NCBI GenBank assembly: GCA_900315045.1 | Contig: OMXR01000021.1 | Location: 1-34,021, forward strand | From: an uncultured Sutterella sp. | GTDB taxonomy: Bacteria > Pseudomonadota > Gammaproteobacteria > Burkholderiales > Burkholderiaceae_F | DNA length: 34,021 bases | Reading direction: 5' to 3' | In this document: one piece after another, positions 18,592-26,703 of the stretch | How the letters are laid out: every line of letters starts with the position of its first letter | Position numbering within the stretch: the first letter of the stretch is position 1 | The notes under the pieces: model-generated | Database searches by the model: none | What the model was told of the DNA's origin: nothing | Seen by the model: only the letters and a program-made list of their open reading frames with translations | Position numbers and translations under genes: made by a program

Positions 18592-19830
18592 ATGCGGCGA
18601 GTTGTGGTTACCGGTTTGGGGATGGTGAGTCCCCTGGGCAACGATGTCGAATCCAGCTGGCAGGCGCTTATCGAAGGAAAATGCGGTATCGGACCGATCA
18701 CCAGGATGGATGCGTCGCAGTTTGGCTGCCAGATTGCCGGCGAAGTCAAGGATTTTGATCCGGCGCAGTATCTGCCCGCCAAGGAGGCCCGCAGGTTTGA
18801 CCGCTTCATTGCGTTTGCCGTCGCAGCAGGCTGCCAGGCTCTTGACGACAGCGCCCTGGCATTTGATCCGCAGAGCGAAGAGGCCAATCGTGCCGGCTGC
18901 CTGATCGGATCGGGCATCGGCGGATTGCCGATGCTCTGCGATACGTACCAGCAGTATCTGGAGCGAGGACCCAGACGGATTTCCCCGTTCCTCATACCCG
19001 GATCGATCATCAATATGGCGGCCGGCGAGCTTGCCATTTTGCGCGCCCTCAAGGGGCCGAACCTGACAACGGTGACGGCCTGCTCGACCGGTCTGCACGC
19101 AATCGGCGAGGCCTCCTGGATCATCCGGCGCGGTGATGCCGATGTCATGGTTGCAGGCGGCGCGGAAAGCGTGTTTACGCCCGATACCCTGGGCGGCTTT
19201 GACAACATGCATGCGCTCTCGCGCAGAAACGATGATCCCCAGGCTTCCTCGCGTCCGTTTGACAAGGGCCGTGACGGCTTTGTGATCGGCGAGGGGGCGG
19301 GCATGGTGGTGCTCGAAGAGTACGAGCACGCCGTGAAGCGCGGAGCGAAGATCTACTGCGAGCTCGTCGGCTACGGGCTCACCTGTGATGCCTACCACAT
19401 CACGACGCCTTCGACGGAAGGTCCTGCCCGCTGCATGCGCATGGCGCTTGAAAGAGCGGGAATCGCCCCCTCCGAGGTCGATTACCTCAACGCCCACGGA
19501 ACGTCGACGACGCTTGGCGACATCAATGAAGCCAAGGCCGTGCGCGAGGTCTTCGGCGAGGCCGCAGACCGTCTGGTCGTGAGCAGCACGAAGGGCGCCA
19601 CCGGACATCTTCTGGGAGGCGCCGGCGGCGTTGAAAGCATCTTTACCATCAAGGCAATGCAGACCGATACTGTTCCGCCGACGATCAACCTCGCAGAACA
19701 GGATCCCGAGTGCTGCATCAATGTCTGCGCCAACCGTCCGATGCAAAAGCAGATCCGGGTGGCGATGAAGAACAACTTCGGGTTCGGCGGTACGAACGCG
19801 ACGCTGGTTTTCAAGAAACTGCCGCAGTAG
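18592..19830 (+). CDS. fabF: Beta-ketoacyl-ACP synthase II
   Basis: FabF condenses acyl-ACP with malonyl-ACP to lengthen the chain. The 412-residue protein has the Cys-His-His triad: Cys164 in VTACSTGLHA, His302 in LNAHGTSTTLGD and His339 in KGATGHLLGGAG. It starts MRRVVVTGLGMVSPLGNDV and ends KNNFGFGGTNATLVFKK. Length and motifs fit FabF rather than FabB. The ATG follows ACAGGAGACGG. It closes the fab cluster and is followed by a long bidirectional terminator. Confidence 0.97.
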   Translation: MRRVVVTGLGMVSPLGNDVESSWQALIEGKCGIGPITRMDASQFGCQIAGEVKDFDPAQYLPAKEARRFDRFIAFAVAAGCQALDDSALAFDPQSEEANRAGCLIGSGIGGLPMLCDTYQQYLERGPRRISPFLIPGSIINMAAGELAILRALKGPNLTTVTACSTGLHAIGEASWIIRRGDADVMVAGGAESVFTPDTLGGFDNMHALSRRNDDPQASSRPFDKGRDGFVIGEGAGMVVLEEYEHAVKRGAKIYCELVGYGLTCDAYHITTPSTEGPARCMRMALERAGIAPSEVDYLNAHGTSTTLGDINEAKAVREVFGEAADRLVVSSTKGATGHLLGGAGGVESIFTIKAMQTDTVPPTINLAEQDPECCINVCANRPMQKQIRVAMKNNFGFGGTNATLVFKKLPQ

Positions 19831-19838
19831 GCGTTGAG

Positions 19839-19896
19839 GGCAGGCAAAACAAAACCCGGGCGGAAATCGCTTCCCCCGGGTTTTGTTTTGTCTGCC
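19839..19896. terminator. Very long bidirectional terminator after fabF
   Basis: The left arm (19839-19860) and right arm (19875-19896) pair over 22 positions: GGCAG with CTGCC, one G-T position, then a perfect 16-bp stem of CAAAACAAAACCCGGG with its complement. The loop is 14 nt. The A-rich left arm and T-rich right arm suit termination from both sides, between convergent fabF and the minus-strand membrane gene. Confidence 0.88.
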
Positions 19897-19908
19897 GATC
19901 AGTTCGGG

Positions 19909-20343
19909 CTATTGCAGCACGGGACCGTTGTCGTTGACATCCTGTCCGGCGAGGGGATGCTCCTCCGGGCGGTTCTTGATGGCGGCCCGCTGGGCGGCTC
20001 TTGCGCTGCGGGCGGCTTCCTTGGCGCGCTGTTCGCGCTCAGCCTTGAAATTTTTGGCAACGCTGTCGCAGTGCTCGATGAGCAGGATGGCAATCATGAG
20101 CGTCGGCAGCATGCCGTAGAGCACCGCTTCGGGCGAGACCGTTGCCGAGGCTCCCAGCCGATAGCTCAGACAGAGCAGAAACGACCCCCACCATGCCTTG
20201 ACAACAATGTGTCCGGGGGCGAACCGGAGCGTTTTTGCGAGCTCGCTGGCTCCAGACTGCCTGTGCAGCGTGCGCTGCACGAAAAACAGAAAGAGCACGA
20301 TGTTGAGCAGTGAGGCGAATTTGAGCCAGTCAAACCATTGCAT
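19909..20343 (-). CDS. Membrane protein of unknown function
   Basis: I do not recognise this 144-residue protein. It has three hydrophobic segments, about residues 9-22 (ASLLNIVLFLFFV), 47-62 (VKAWWGSFLLCLSYRL) and 75-93 (VLYGMLPTLMIAILLIEH). A charged, Ala/Arg/Glu-rich helix at about 98-125 follows, with a polar tail ending NDNGPVLQ. This suggests a small inner-membrane protein with a cytoplasmic or periplasmic helical tail. The ATG has no clear ribosome site. It lies 45 bp after the lipoprotein gene on the same strand and probably shares its transcript. The terminator at 19839-19896 ends it. Confidence 0.7.
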   Translation of the reverse strand: MQWFDWLKFASLLNIVLFLFFVQRTLHRQSGASELAKTLRFAPGHIVVKAWWGSFLLCLSYRLGASATVSPEAVLYGMLPTLMIAILLIEHCDSVAKNFKAEREQRAKEAARSARAAQRAAIKNRPEEHPLAGQDVNDNGPVLQ

Positions 20344-20388
20344 GGTGTCGAACGGATAAAAATAACAGCTTTCGGATTATAGGGCGGC

Positions 20389-20757
20389 TTAGTTGGTTGA
20401 AGCCGAGTGATCGACAAAGGGTTTTTCAGGCGCCTTCACGCTGTGTACGCAGCGAAAGTAAAGGACGGCTTCCGTGCCGGGGCCGGTCTTTCTCTTGGCA
20501 GATGCACATTCGAGCATCTGCGCTCCGAGTCCGCTCTCCGAGCAGTGGTTGCGGGCCGTGTTGTACATATGCTCGCGAAGCCGGGCGGGATTGTCCTCCC
20601 ACGGCCAGACGCTTCTGGCCTCCCATATGTCTCCCGAGACGTTCTTGAGGCTCTCCTCGCGCTGGCGATATTTGTCAAGACTATCGGAAAACGATGTGCA
20701 GCCTGCAAGCAGCGAAGCGGCAGCAATCCCCAGTACTAAAGCAGTCAGGTGGCGCAT
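20389..20757 (-). CDS. Predicted lipoprotein of unknown function
   Basis: This 122-residue protein starts MRHLTALVLGIAAASLLAGC, a lipoprotein signal peptide with lipobox LAGC and Cys20 as the expected acylated residue. The mature part (TSFSDSLDKYRQREESLKN, then WPWEDNPARLREHMYNTARN) is polar and contains three more Cys. I recognise no domain. The ATG at 20757 was chosen because it begins the signal peptide; an in-frame reading from 21075 crosses the intergenic region and has no family features. The Ser residues after the lipobox suggest no inner-membrane retention signal, so the outer membrane is the likely place. Confidence 0.72.
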   Translation of the reverse strand: MRHLTALVLGIAAASLLAGCTSFSDSLDKYRQREESLKNVSGDIWEARSVWPWEDNPARLREHMYNTARNHCSESGLGAQMLECASAKRKTGPGTEAVLYFRCVHSVKAPEKPFVDHSASTN

Positions 20758-20933
20758 GGTAAAAAACGCTGGTGAAGCGAGAAAGAAAAAACCTGCCGAA
20801 GTGTAACAGATGCAATGCTTTGGACCGTCCAATGTGCCTGCTGTCCGGTTGCCTGAGGTGATTGGGAAACTTCCCTCTCCTAGGCAGAACATCCCACCCG
20901 AAGAATCGGCAAATGGTGAATAATCCATGTTCA

Positions 20934-20947
20934 CAAATTCAAATTTG
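20934..20947. promoter_or_regulatory. Inverted repeat just before the substrate-binding protein gene
   Basis: CAAATT (20934-20939) and AATTTG (20942-20947) form a perfect 6-bp inverted repeat with a 2-nt spacer, 16 bases before the ATG at 20963. Two further short inverted repeats lie upstream in the same gap: GGGAA/TTCCC (20864-20875) and TGGAC/GTCCA (20821-20831). Any of them could be an operator for the transporter cassette or for the divergent lipoprotein gene; no regulator gene is adjacent. Confidence 0.3.
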
Positions 20948-20962
20948 CTTATGGAGCCATGC

Positions 20963-22561
20963 ATGTCTGCCCTGAAAAACGGATCGGTTGCTTTGCTTGT
21001 TTCTGCCTTGGCTTTCGGCACTTCGGCCGCCACGTTCAGCTGGACGAGTGCCGGTGACATTCTGACCTTTGACATTCACGCGCAGAACGAGAATCTGAAT
21101 TCCGCAGCCTGCCAGGCGGTTTACGAATCACTGGTGCGCTGGACGCGGGATATGAAGGTTGAGCCCTCACTTGCTGTGAGCTGGAGGCGTGTTCCGGATG
21201 GTTTTGAATTCAAGCTTCGCCCCGGCGTCCGGTTTCACGAGGGAGAGCCATTAACGGCTGATGACGTGGTGTTCTCCTATGAACGTGCTCTTTCGGCAAA
21301 GAGTCAGTTCAAGAGCCACACCACGGGCATCACGGGAGTGAAGAAGATTGACGACATGACTGTTGTGGTGCTCACCAAGAACGGATCGCCCGTGCTTCTC
21401 AACCAAATGGTCGATCTGCGCATCATGAGCAAGAGCTGGGCCCAGAAGCACGGTGCGCTTGAGGTGCAGGACTTCATCAACAAGCAGGAGGCCTACGCCG
21501 CCCGCCATGCCAACGGAACCGGCCCCTTCAAGCTCAAGAGCCGCGAAGTGGATGTGAAGACTGTTTTTGAGGAAAACACGGACTGGTGGGATCAGAAGAA
21601 CCGTGTCGGCAATGCGACGGAAGTTGTCTACATGCCGATCAAATCTGCCGCCACTAGAACGGCTGCGCTGCTTTCAGGCCAGGTTGACTTTGTCCTGGAT
21701 CCGGCAACGCAGGACCTCAAGCGCCTGGCTGCAGAACCCCATGTCAAGGTTCTCGATGGGCCTGAAAACCGCGCTCTGATGGTTTCACTCGATCAGTATC
21801 GTGACTCTTCGCCCTACATCTGGGATGCCAGGGGCGCCAAGATGACGGTGAACCCATTCAAGGACAGGCGGGTGCGCGAGGCCATGAACATAGCCGTGAA
21901 CCGGACCGGTCTGGTGCGGGGCGTCATGCGCGGCTCGGCTGTTGCCACTGGCTCCATCGTGGCTTCCAACGTGAACGGCTGGACCCGCCAGGCGGCAGCT
22001 GTGCCGCCCTACGATTTGAAGCGCGCAAAGGAACTGCTGCGACAGGCTGGCTATGCCGACGGGTTCACATTCTCGATCGACTGTCCGAACAACCGCTGGA
22101 TCAATGACGAGAACGTGTGCAAGGCTCTGGCCGGCATGTGGGCCAAGATCGGTCTCAAGGTGAACATCAATGCGATGCCGCGGGCCCAGTTCTTCCCAAA
22201 GGTGCTGACATTCGATTCTTCGGCAGGGCTTGTCGGATGGGGAGCGTCGACCTTTGACGCTCTTTATCCGCTTCAGAGCCTTTCGGCGACGTTTGATAAA
22301 AAGAGCGGCAACGGCATCAGCAATATCGGCCGAGTGTCAAACGCGAAGATGGATGAACTGCTCGCCAAAATTCGAGCAGAGGAGAACCCGAACAGGAGAA
22401 ACGAACTGCTCGGCGAGGCTCTGCTCCTTGATCACGACGAGGTTCTGCACATTCCGCTTCACGAACAGACGATTCCCTGGGCGATGAACGCGCGAATCGA
22501 CACGGTGCATCGGCCGGACAACCGTTTGAGGCTTGACTGGGTCCGGATCAAGGAGAAATAA
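20963..22561 (+). CDS. ABC transporter periplasmic substrate-binding protein (peptide type)
   Basis: This 532-residue protein is of the SBP_bac_5 family that feeds peptide, nickel or opine ABC importers. It begins with a Sec signal peptide (MSALKNGSVALLVSALAFGT, cleavage near SAA). It has the family features PDGFEFKLRPGVRFHEGEPL, LTADDVVFSYERAL, FKDRRVREAMNIAVNR and KRAKELLRQAGYADG. The ATG at 20963 lies 7 nt after GGAG and starts the signal peptide directly; the upstream ATGs at 20927 and 20951 are less likely. It is the first gene of a packed cassette (next gene after 6 bp). Substrate cannot be read from sequence, but the amidohydrolase in the cassette points to an amino-acid conjugate or peptide. 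Confidence 0.92.
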   Translation: MSALKNGSVALLVSALAFGTSAATFSWTSAGDILTFDIHAQNENLNSAACQAVYESLVRWTRDMKVEPSLAVSWRRVPDGFEFKLRPGVRFHEGEPLTADDVVFSYERALSAKSQFKSHTTGITGVKKIDDMTVVVLTKNGSPVLLNQMVDLRIMSKSWAQKHGALEVQDFINKQEAYAARHANGTGPFKLKSREVDVKTVFEENTDWWDQKNRVGNATEVVYMPIKSAATRTAALLSGQVDFVLDPATQDLKRLAAEPHVKVLDGPENRALMVSLDQYRDSSPYIWDARGAKMTVNPFKDRRVREAMNIAVNRTGLVRGVMRGSAVATGSIVASNVNGWTRQAAAVPPYDLKRAKELLRQAGYADGFTFSIDCPNNRWINDENVCKALAGMWAKIGLKVNINAMPRAQFFPKVLTFDSSAGLVGWGASTFDALYPLQSLSATFDKKSGNGISNIGRVSNAKMDELLAKIRAEENPNRRNELLGEALLLDHDEVLHIPLHEQTIPWAMNARIDTVHRPDNRLRLDWVRIKEK

Positions 22562-22567
22562 AGGGCG

Positions 22568-23542
22568 ATGCTCTCATTTCTTGTCCGCCGGATTGCACAG
22601 GCCTTTGCGGTAATGCTTGTTGTCGCCGCAGTGGCTTTTGTGCTTTTCCAGTTCATCGGTGACCCGGTTTCGCAGATGCTGCCCATGGATGCGAGCCCTG
22701 CCGACAGGGCGGCTCTTGCTGCTGCTCTTGGGCTGGATTCGCCCTGGTACGTGCAGTTTGCACGGTTTCTGGGCAATGCTGCGCAAGGGGATTTCGGCAT
22801 TTCTCTGCGTCAGGCTGCGCCCGTTTCCCGGCTCATCGCCGAGAGGCTTCCCGCAACGCTGGAGCTGGCGTTGTCATCTGTCATTCTGGCCACTGCCGTG
22901 GGCATTCCCGCCGGAGTCTATGCTGCGATCTCGCGCAAGAGCGCTGGGGCGAAGTTTGTGATGGGGGCTTCGCTTCTTGGCATTTCACTGCCGACATTTC
23001 TGATCGGCATCCTGCTCATCCTAGTCTTCAGCGTTTGGCTCGGGTGGATGCCTGCCTTTGGCCGCGGGGAGGTTGTGAGTATTGGAGGCTGGACAACGGG
23101 ACTTGCCAGCGCTGACGGCCTCAGGCATCTCGTTCTCCCCGCCGTGACTCTGTCGGTCTTTCAGGTTGCGCTCATCATCCGGCTGGTGCGCTCGGAAATG
23201 CTTGAGGTGCTGAGAAGCGATTTCATCAAGTTCGCCCGTGCACGCGGTCTCTCGAGCCGATCGATTTGCTTTGTGCATGCTCTGAAGAACACGCTTCTTC
23301 CCGTCATTACGATCACGGGGCTGCAGCTGGGCGGCATCATCGCCTTCTCCATCGTGACCGAAACCGTGTTTCAGTGGCCGGGCATGGGGCTGCTTTTCCT
23401 GCAGTCGGTTCAGTTTGCCGACATTCCCGTGCTTACTGCATATCTGTGCCTGATTGCCCTCGTGTTTGTGCTCATCAATTTATGCGTGGATTTGCTCTAC
23501 ATGCTGGTGGACCCGCGCCTCAGGATTCAGAAAGGATCGTAG
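22568..23542 (+). CDS. Peptide ABC transporter permease, DppB/OppB type
   Basis: This 324-residue inner-membrane permease has about six hydrophobic segments. The first starts at the N-terminus (FLVRRIAQAFAVMLVV), followed by a periplasmic loop with SPWYVQFARFLGNAAQGDFG. The ATPase-coupling EAA-like region is FIKFARARGLSSRSICFVHALKN. The end (QWPGMGLLFLQSVQFADIPV, then LVDPRLR) is typical of the DppB branch. It starts 6 bp after the binding-protein stop and ends 5 bp before the amidohydrolase. Both permeases of the cassette look intact. Confidence 0.93.
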   Translation: MLSFLVRRIAQAFAVMLVVAAVAFVLFQFIGDPVSQMLPMDASPADRAALAAALGLDSPWYVQFARFLGNAAQGDFGISLRQAAPVSRLIAERLPATLELALSSVILATAVGIPAGVYAAISRKSAGAKFVMGASLLGISLPTFLIGILLILVFSVWLGWMPAFGRGEVVSIGGWTTGLASADGLRHLVLPAVTLSVFQVALIIRLVRSEMLEVLRSDFIKFARARGLSSRSICFVHALKNTLLPVITITGLQLGGIIAFSIVTETVFQWPGMGLLFLQSVQFADIPVLTAYLCLIALVFVLINLCVDLLYMLVDPRLRIQKGS

Positions 23543-23547
23543 TTCCC

Positions 23548-24759
23548 ATGTCACAGGTCGTTTTGGATGAAGCCGTCTCCCTGGTGCTCGATGATGTTGT
23601 TGCGATTCGGCACGATATTCACAGACATCCCGAGATCGGCATGCAGGAAAAGAGAACTGCAGCGATTGCTGCCGAGTGGTTGCGCAGGTGCGGATGCGAT
23701 GAAGTTGCCGAGGGGGTCGGCCGGACCGGGGTGGTCGGTGTGATTCGAGGCAGCCTGCCAGGATCCGGAATGGTTGGGTTCCGCGCCGATATGGATGCGC
23801 TTGCAATGACCGAGAAAAGCGGCGTGCCCTGGTCTTCTGAAATCCTAGGCATGCAGCACGGCTGCGGACATGACGGACATGTGGCAACGGCTCTGGCGCT
23901 TGCTAGTGCCCTCAGTTCCGACCGGAGTTTTGTGGGTACTGCCGTGATCATCATTCAGCCTGGAGAAGAGGGATTTGCCGGAGCCCGGGAAATGATCCGT
24001 GACGGGCTGTTCGAGCGCTGGAACATGGATGAGGTGTATGCGCAGCACGGAGGCGTTGAACTGCCCGTTGGCCAGTACGGCATGACGCAAGGCCCCATGA
24101 TGGCGGCTGCCGACCGTTTTGTGATCGACGTGCTGGGTGTGGGAGGCCACGGAGGACGCCCCAACCGTTGCGTTGACCCAGTGGTTGCCGCCGCCCAGAT
24201 CATCATGCAGCTGCAGACGATTGCCTCGAGATCGGTCAATCCGATGAATCCGGCTGTGGTGACGGTGGGGCATGTGCTTGCCGGTCAGGAGGAGGCCGTG
24301 TCGGTCATTCCGGACCGTGCAAGGCTCACGGGCACCACACGCTGCATGCATCCGCAAGACCGCGACATGATTGAAAGGCGGATGGGGGAGATCTGCGATG
24401 GCGTTGCCCTCGGTACTGGATGCAAGGTTGAATTCGCGTACAAGCGCATGTATCCGCCCACGATCAATCATGAAGAGCAGAGACAGGCGGTCGCTTCATT
24501 TCTGGCTGGCGAGATCGGCGAGGACAATGTCCGGCTCGACTATCCGGCAAGCATGGGAGCGGAGGATTTTGCCTTCATGCTGGAAAGACGCCCCGGCTGC
24601 TACATCAGGACGGGTACGAGGGATGAGCAGCATGCGGCGGGGGCCCACCATCCAGCATTTGACTTCAACGACAGGGTGATCGGTCCCACGGCAAGTCTCT
24701 TTGCCAGGTTCATGCGGCAGAGAATCACGCTGCTCAGCAAAAGGAAGGCATCCGAGTGA
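23548..24759 (+). CDS. M20 family amidohydrolase (M20D, hippurate hydrolase-like)
   Basis: This 403-residue zinc amidohydrolase resembles the M20D group that splits N-acyl amino acids, hippurate or auxin conjugates. Key parts are HRHPEIGMQEKRTA; the metal site HGCGHDGH with Cys106 and His108; PGEEG with catalytic Glu140 and ligand Glu141; His167 in YAQHGGVELPVGQ; and His367 in AHHPAFDFND. No signal peptide is seen, so it acts in the cytoplasm. The ATG at 23548 was chosen after AAAGGA; the frame is open further upstream but overlaps the permease. It overlaps the next permease by GTGA. Its place between the permeases suggests it processes the imported substrate. Confidence 0.93.
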   Translation: MSQVVLDEAVSLVLDDVVAIRHDIHRHPEIGMQEKRTAAIAAEWLRRCGCDEVAEGVGRTGVVGVIRGSLPGSGMVGFRADMDALAMTEKSGVPWSSEILGMQHGCGHDGHVATALALASALSSDRSFVGTAVIIIQPGEEGFAGAREMIRDGLFERWNMDEVYAQHGGVELPVGQYGMTQGPMMAAADRFVIDVLGVGGHGGRPNRCVDPVVAAAQIIMQLQTIASRSVNPMNPAVVTVGHVLAGQEEAVSVIPDRARLTGTTRCMHPQDRDMIERRMGEICDGVALGTGCKVEFAYKRMYPPTINHEEQRQAVASFLAGEIGEDNVRLDYPASMGAEDFAFMLERRPGCYIRTGTRDEQHAAGAHHPAFDFNDRVIGPTASLFARFMRQRITLLSKRKASE

Positions 24760-25688
24760 CTGCAAAGGAACGACAGGGTAGCGCCCTGAAGAGTTTTATG
24801 GACCGGGATCTGGTCTGGTCGCTTGTCCACAGCCCGGCAGCACTTTTTTCGCTGATGCTGACTGCGGTGCTTGTTGCCGCCGCTTTCGGTGCGCCGTTGG
24901 TTGCTCCCTTTGACCCGTTTGACCTCGCTTCAATCGACATAGGCGCGGCTAATCAGCCTCCTGCGTGGCTTCCCGGCGGCTCTGGTGAGTATTTTCTCGG
25001 CGCCGACGACCAGGGCCGGGATCTTTTCTCGAGCATCCTGTACGGCATGCGGCTTTCGCTTGTGATCGGCCTTGTGTCGGTCGTTCTTTCAATTGTTCTC
25101 GGAGTGTCTCTCGGGCTTGTGTCCGGATACGCTGGTGGATGGCTTGATGCGTTCATCATGCGCGTGTGCGACGTGATGCTCTCGTTCCCTGCGATTCTCG
25201 TGGCGCTTCTGGTGGACGGCATTGCTCGGGCTGTCATGCCGAGCGGCATGCACGATGACCTTTCGTACGGGGTGCTCATCTTTGCCATCACGCTTTCGGG
25301 GTGGGTGCGGTATGCCCGCACCGTGCGCGGGTCCACGCTCGTAGAGAAGGAAAAGGAATACGTGCTTGCGGCTCGGGTGATCGGCACCGGCCGCGCGGCC
25401 ATTGTTTTCAAACACATTTTGCCCAATGTTCTGGGGCCGGTATTTGTCCTTGCGACAGTGCATGTGGCAACCGCCATCATGACCGAGGCGACGCTTTCGT
25501 TCCTCGGAGTGGGAGTGCCGCCAACAACTCCATCGCTTGGAACACTCATCCGCATTGGCAACGACTACCTGTTCTCAGGCGAGTGGTGGGTGACGGTGTT
25601 TCCGGGACTGGTTCTGGTGCTTCTCGTGCTGTCGGTGAATCTGCTCGGCGACTGGCTGCGCGATGCGCTCAATCCGAAACTGCAGTAG
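24756..25688 (+). CDS. Peptide ABC transporter permease, DppC/OppC type
   Basis: This 310-residue permease starts at a GTG that overlaps the amidohydrolase stop (GTGA). It has an N-terminal hydrophobic segment, the DppC signature FLGADDQGRDLFSSILYGMRLSL, a transmembrane core, and the coupling loop KEYVLAARVIGTGRAAIVFKHI followed by LPNVLGPV. The end, VNLLGDWLRDALNPKL, is typical of DppC. It pairs with the DppB-type permease two genes upstream. The stop lies 12 bp before the first ATPase gene, which has a strong GGGAGGAAG ribosome site. Confidence 0.93.
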   Translation: MTAKERQGSALKSFMDRDLVWSLVHSPAALFSLMLTAVLVAAAFGAPLVAPFDPFDLASIDIGAANQPPAWLPGGSGEYFLGADDQGRDLFSSILYGMRLSLVIGLVSVVLSIVLGVSLGLVSGYAGGWLDAFIMRVCDVMLSFPAILVALLVDGIARAVMPSGMHDDLSYGVLIFAITLSGWVRYARTVRGSTLVEKEKEYVLAARVIGTGRAAIVFKHILPNVLGPVFVLATVHVATAIMTEATLSFLGVGVPPTTPSLGTLIRIGNDYLFSGEWWVTVFPGLVLVLLVLSVNLLGDWLRDALNPKLQ

Positions 25689-25700
25689 GGAGGAAGCATC

Positions 25701-26703
25701 ATGATTCAGGCCAAGCTTCCCGTTCTTGAGATCCGGCATCTGTCGGTGGAAATTCCGCTGCGCAGGACGACGCTCGTCGCGCTCGATGACGTCAGCCTCA
25801 CTATTGCCCCAGGTGAGATACTCGGCATGGTGGGTGAGTCGGGGGCCGGCAAGTCCATGACAGGCAACGCAGTAATCGGGCTGCTGCCTGCGCCAGGCAG
25901 GATCTCTTCGGGAGAGATTCTGCTTTCCGGGCGCCGCATCGACAATCTTTCCGAAGAAGCGAAGAGCCGGATTCGCGGCAGGCGCATTGGAGCCATTTTC
26001 CAGGATCCGCTGACCAGTCTCGATCCGCTCATGAAAATCGGCGAGCAGATTGTTGAGACCATTGAGCGGCATGATGTGGGGATCAGCAGGCGCAAGGCCG
26101 AGGCGCGGGCTGTCGAGCTGCTGCGTGAGACGGGCATTCCTGCGCCCGAAGAGCGTTTTCACCATTATCCGCACGAATTTTCGGGCGGAATGCGGCAGCG
26201 CGTTGTGATTGCTCTTGCTCTTGCTGCGGTCGATTCAGGCGCAGGTGATTGACCTGCTCAAGAAACTCGCCAGAGAGCGCGGTGCCAGCGTCCTGCTGAT
26301 CACGCATGACATGGGCGTGATTGCCGAGACCGCCGATCGCGTGGCCGTCATGTACGCGGGGCGGATTGTAGAAATCGGGACGGTACAGAACGTAATCGGG
26401 CGTCCGCAGCACCCGTACACCAAGGGACTCATGGGAGCGATTCCGGACATAGAGGCTCCCGGCATGTGGCTTGAACAGATTGATGGCGTGATGCCGCCCC
26501 TCAATGCAATTCCTGCGGGCTGTGCATTCCACCCGCGCTGCCGTGCGAGTGACGAGAAGTGCCGCACGCAAAGGCCATCGCTCATGCCGATGGGGACATG
26601 CGAAGCGGCCTGCTGGAAGGCATCTCCGAGCGGGAACCCAGTGCCTGACAGTCTGGTGGCGTTCGTGCCGAAGAGCGGGGCGGAAAAAGGAGGGCGCAAA
26701 TGA
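25701..26703 (+). pseudogene. Peptide ABC transporter ATPase, DppD/OppD type, broken by internal deletion
   Basis: The first part (25701-26252) encodes 183 residues with Walker A GESGAGKS (45-52), the Q-loop (FQDPLTSLDPL) and the signature FSGGMRQRV. After IALALAA the frame runs into VDSGAGD and a stop. A second frame offset by one base continues the family sequence at SIQAQVIDLLKKL, then LLITHDMGVIAE with the H-loop His, then the OppD C-terminus. The missing piece is the Walker B and D-loop, about 16 residues (family form xPKLLIADEPTTALDV). A 47-nt deletion near 26229 explains both the loss and the frame change. The stop at 26701-26703 overlaps the next ATG, so the original frame reaches the gene's natural end. 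Confidence 0.85.

Noticed and set aside
20758..21075. N-terminal extension of the lipoprotein to 21075
   Set aside because: It would run through the divergent promoter gap and into the binding-protein gene, and would bury the clear lipoprotein signal peptide.
26220..26240. Programmed frameshift joining the two halves of the DppD-type gene
   Set aside because: A frameshift alone would not restore the missing Walker B and D-loop, so a deletion is needed.
26209..26703. Separate small ABC protein starting at TTG 26209
   Set aside because: Its first residues (MLLLLLRS) are out-of-frame Ala codons of the upstream part. It lacks Walker A and B and is the remnant of the broken ATPase gene.
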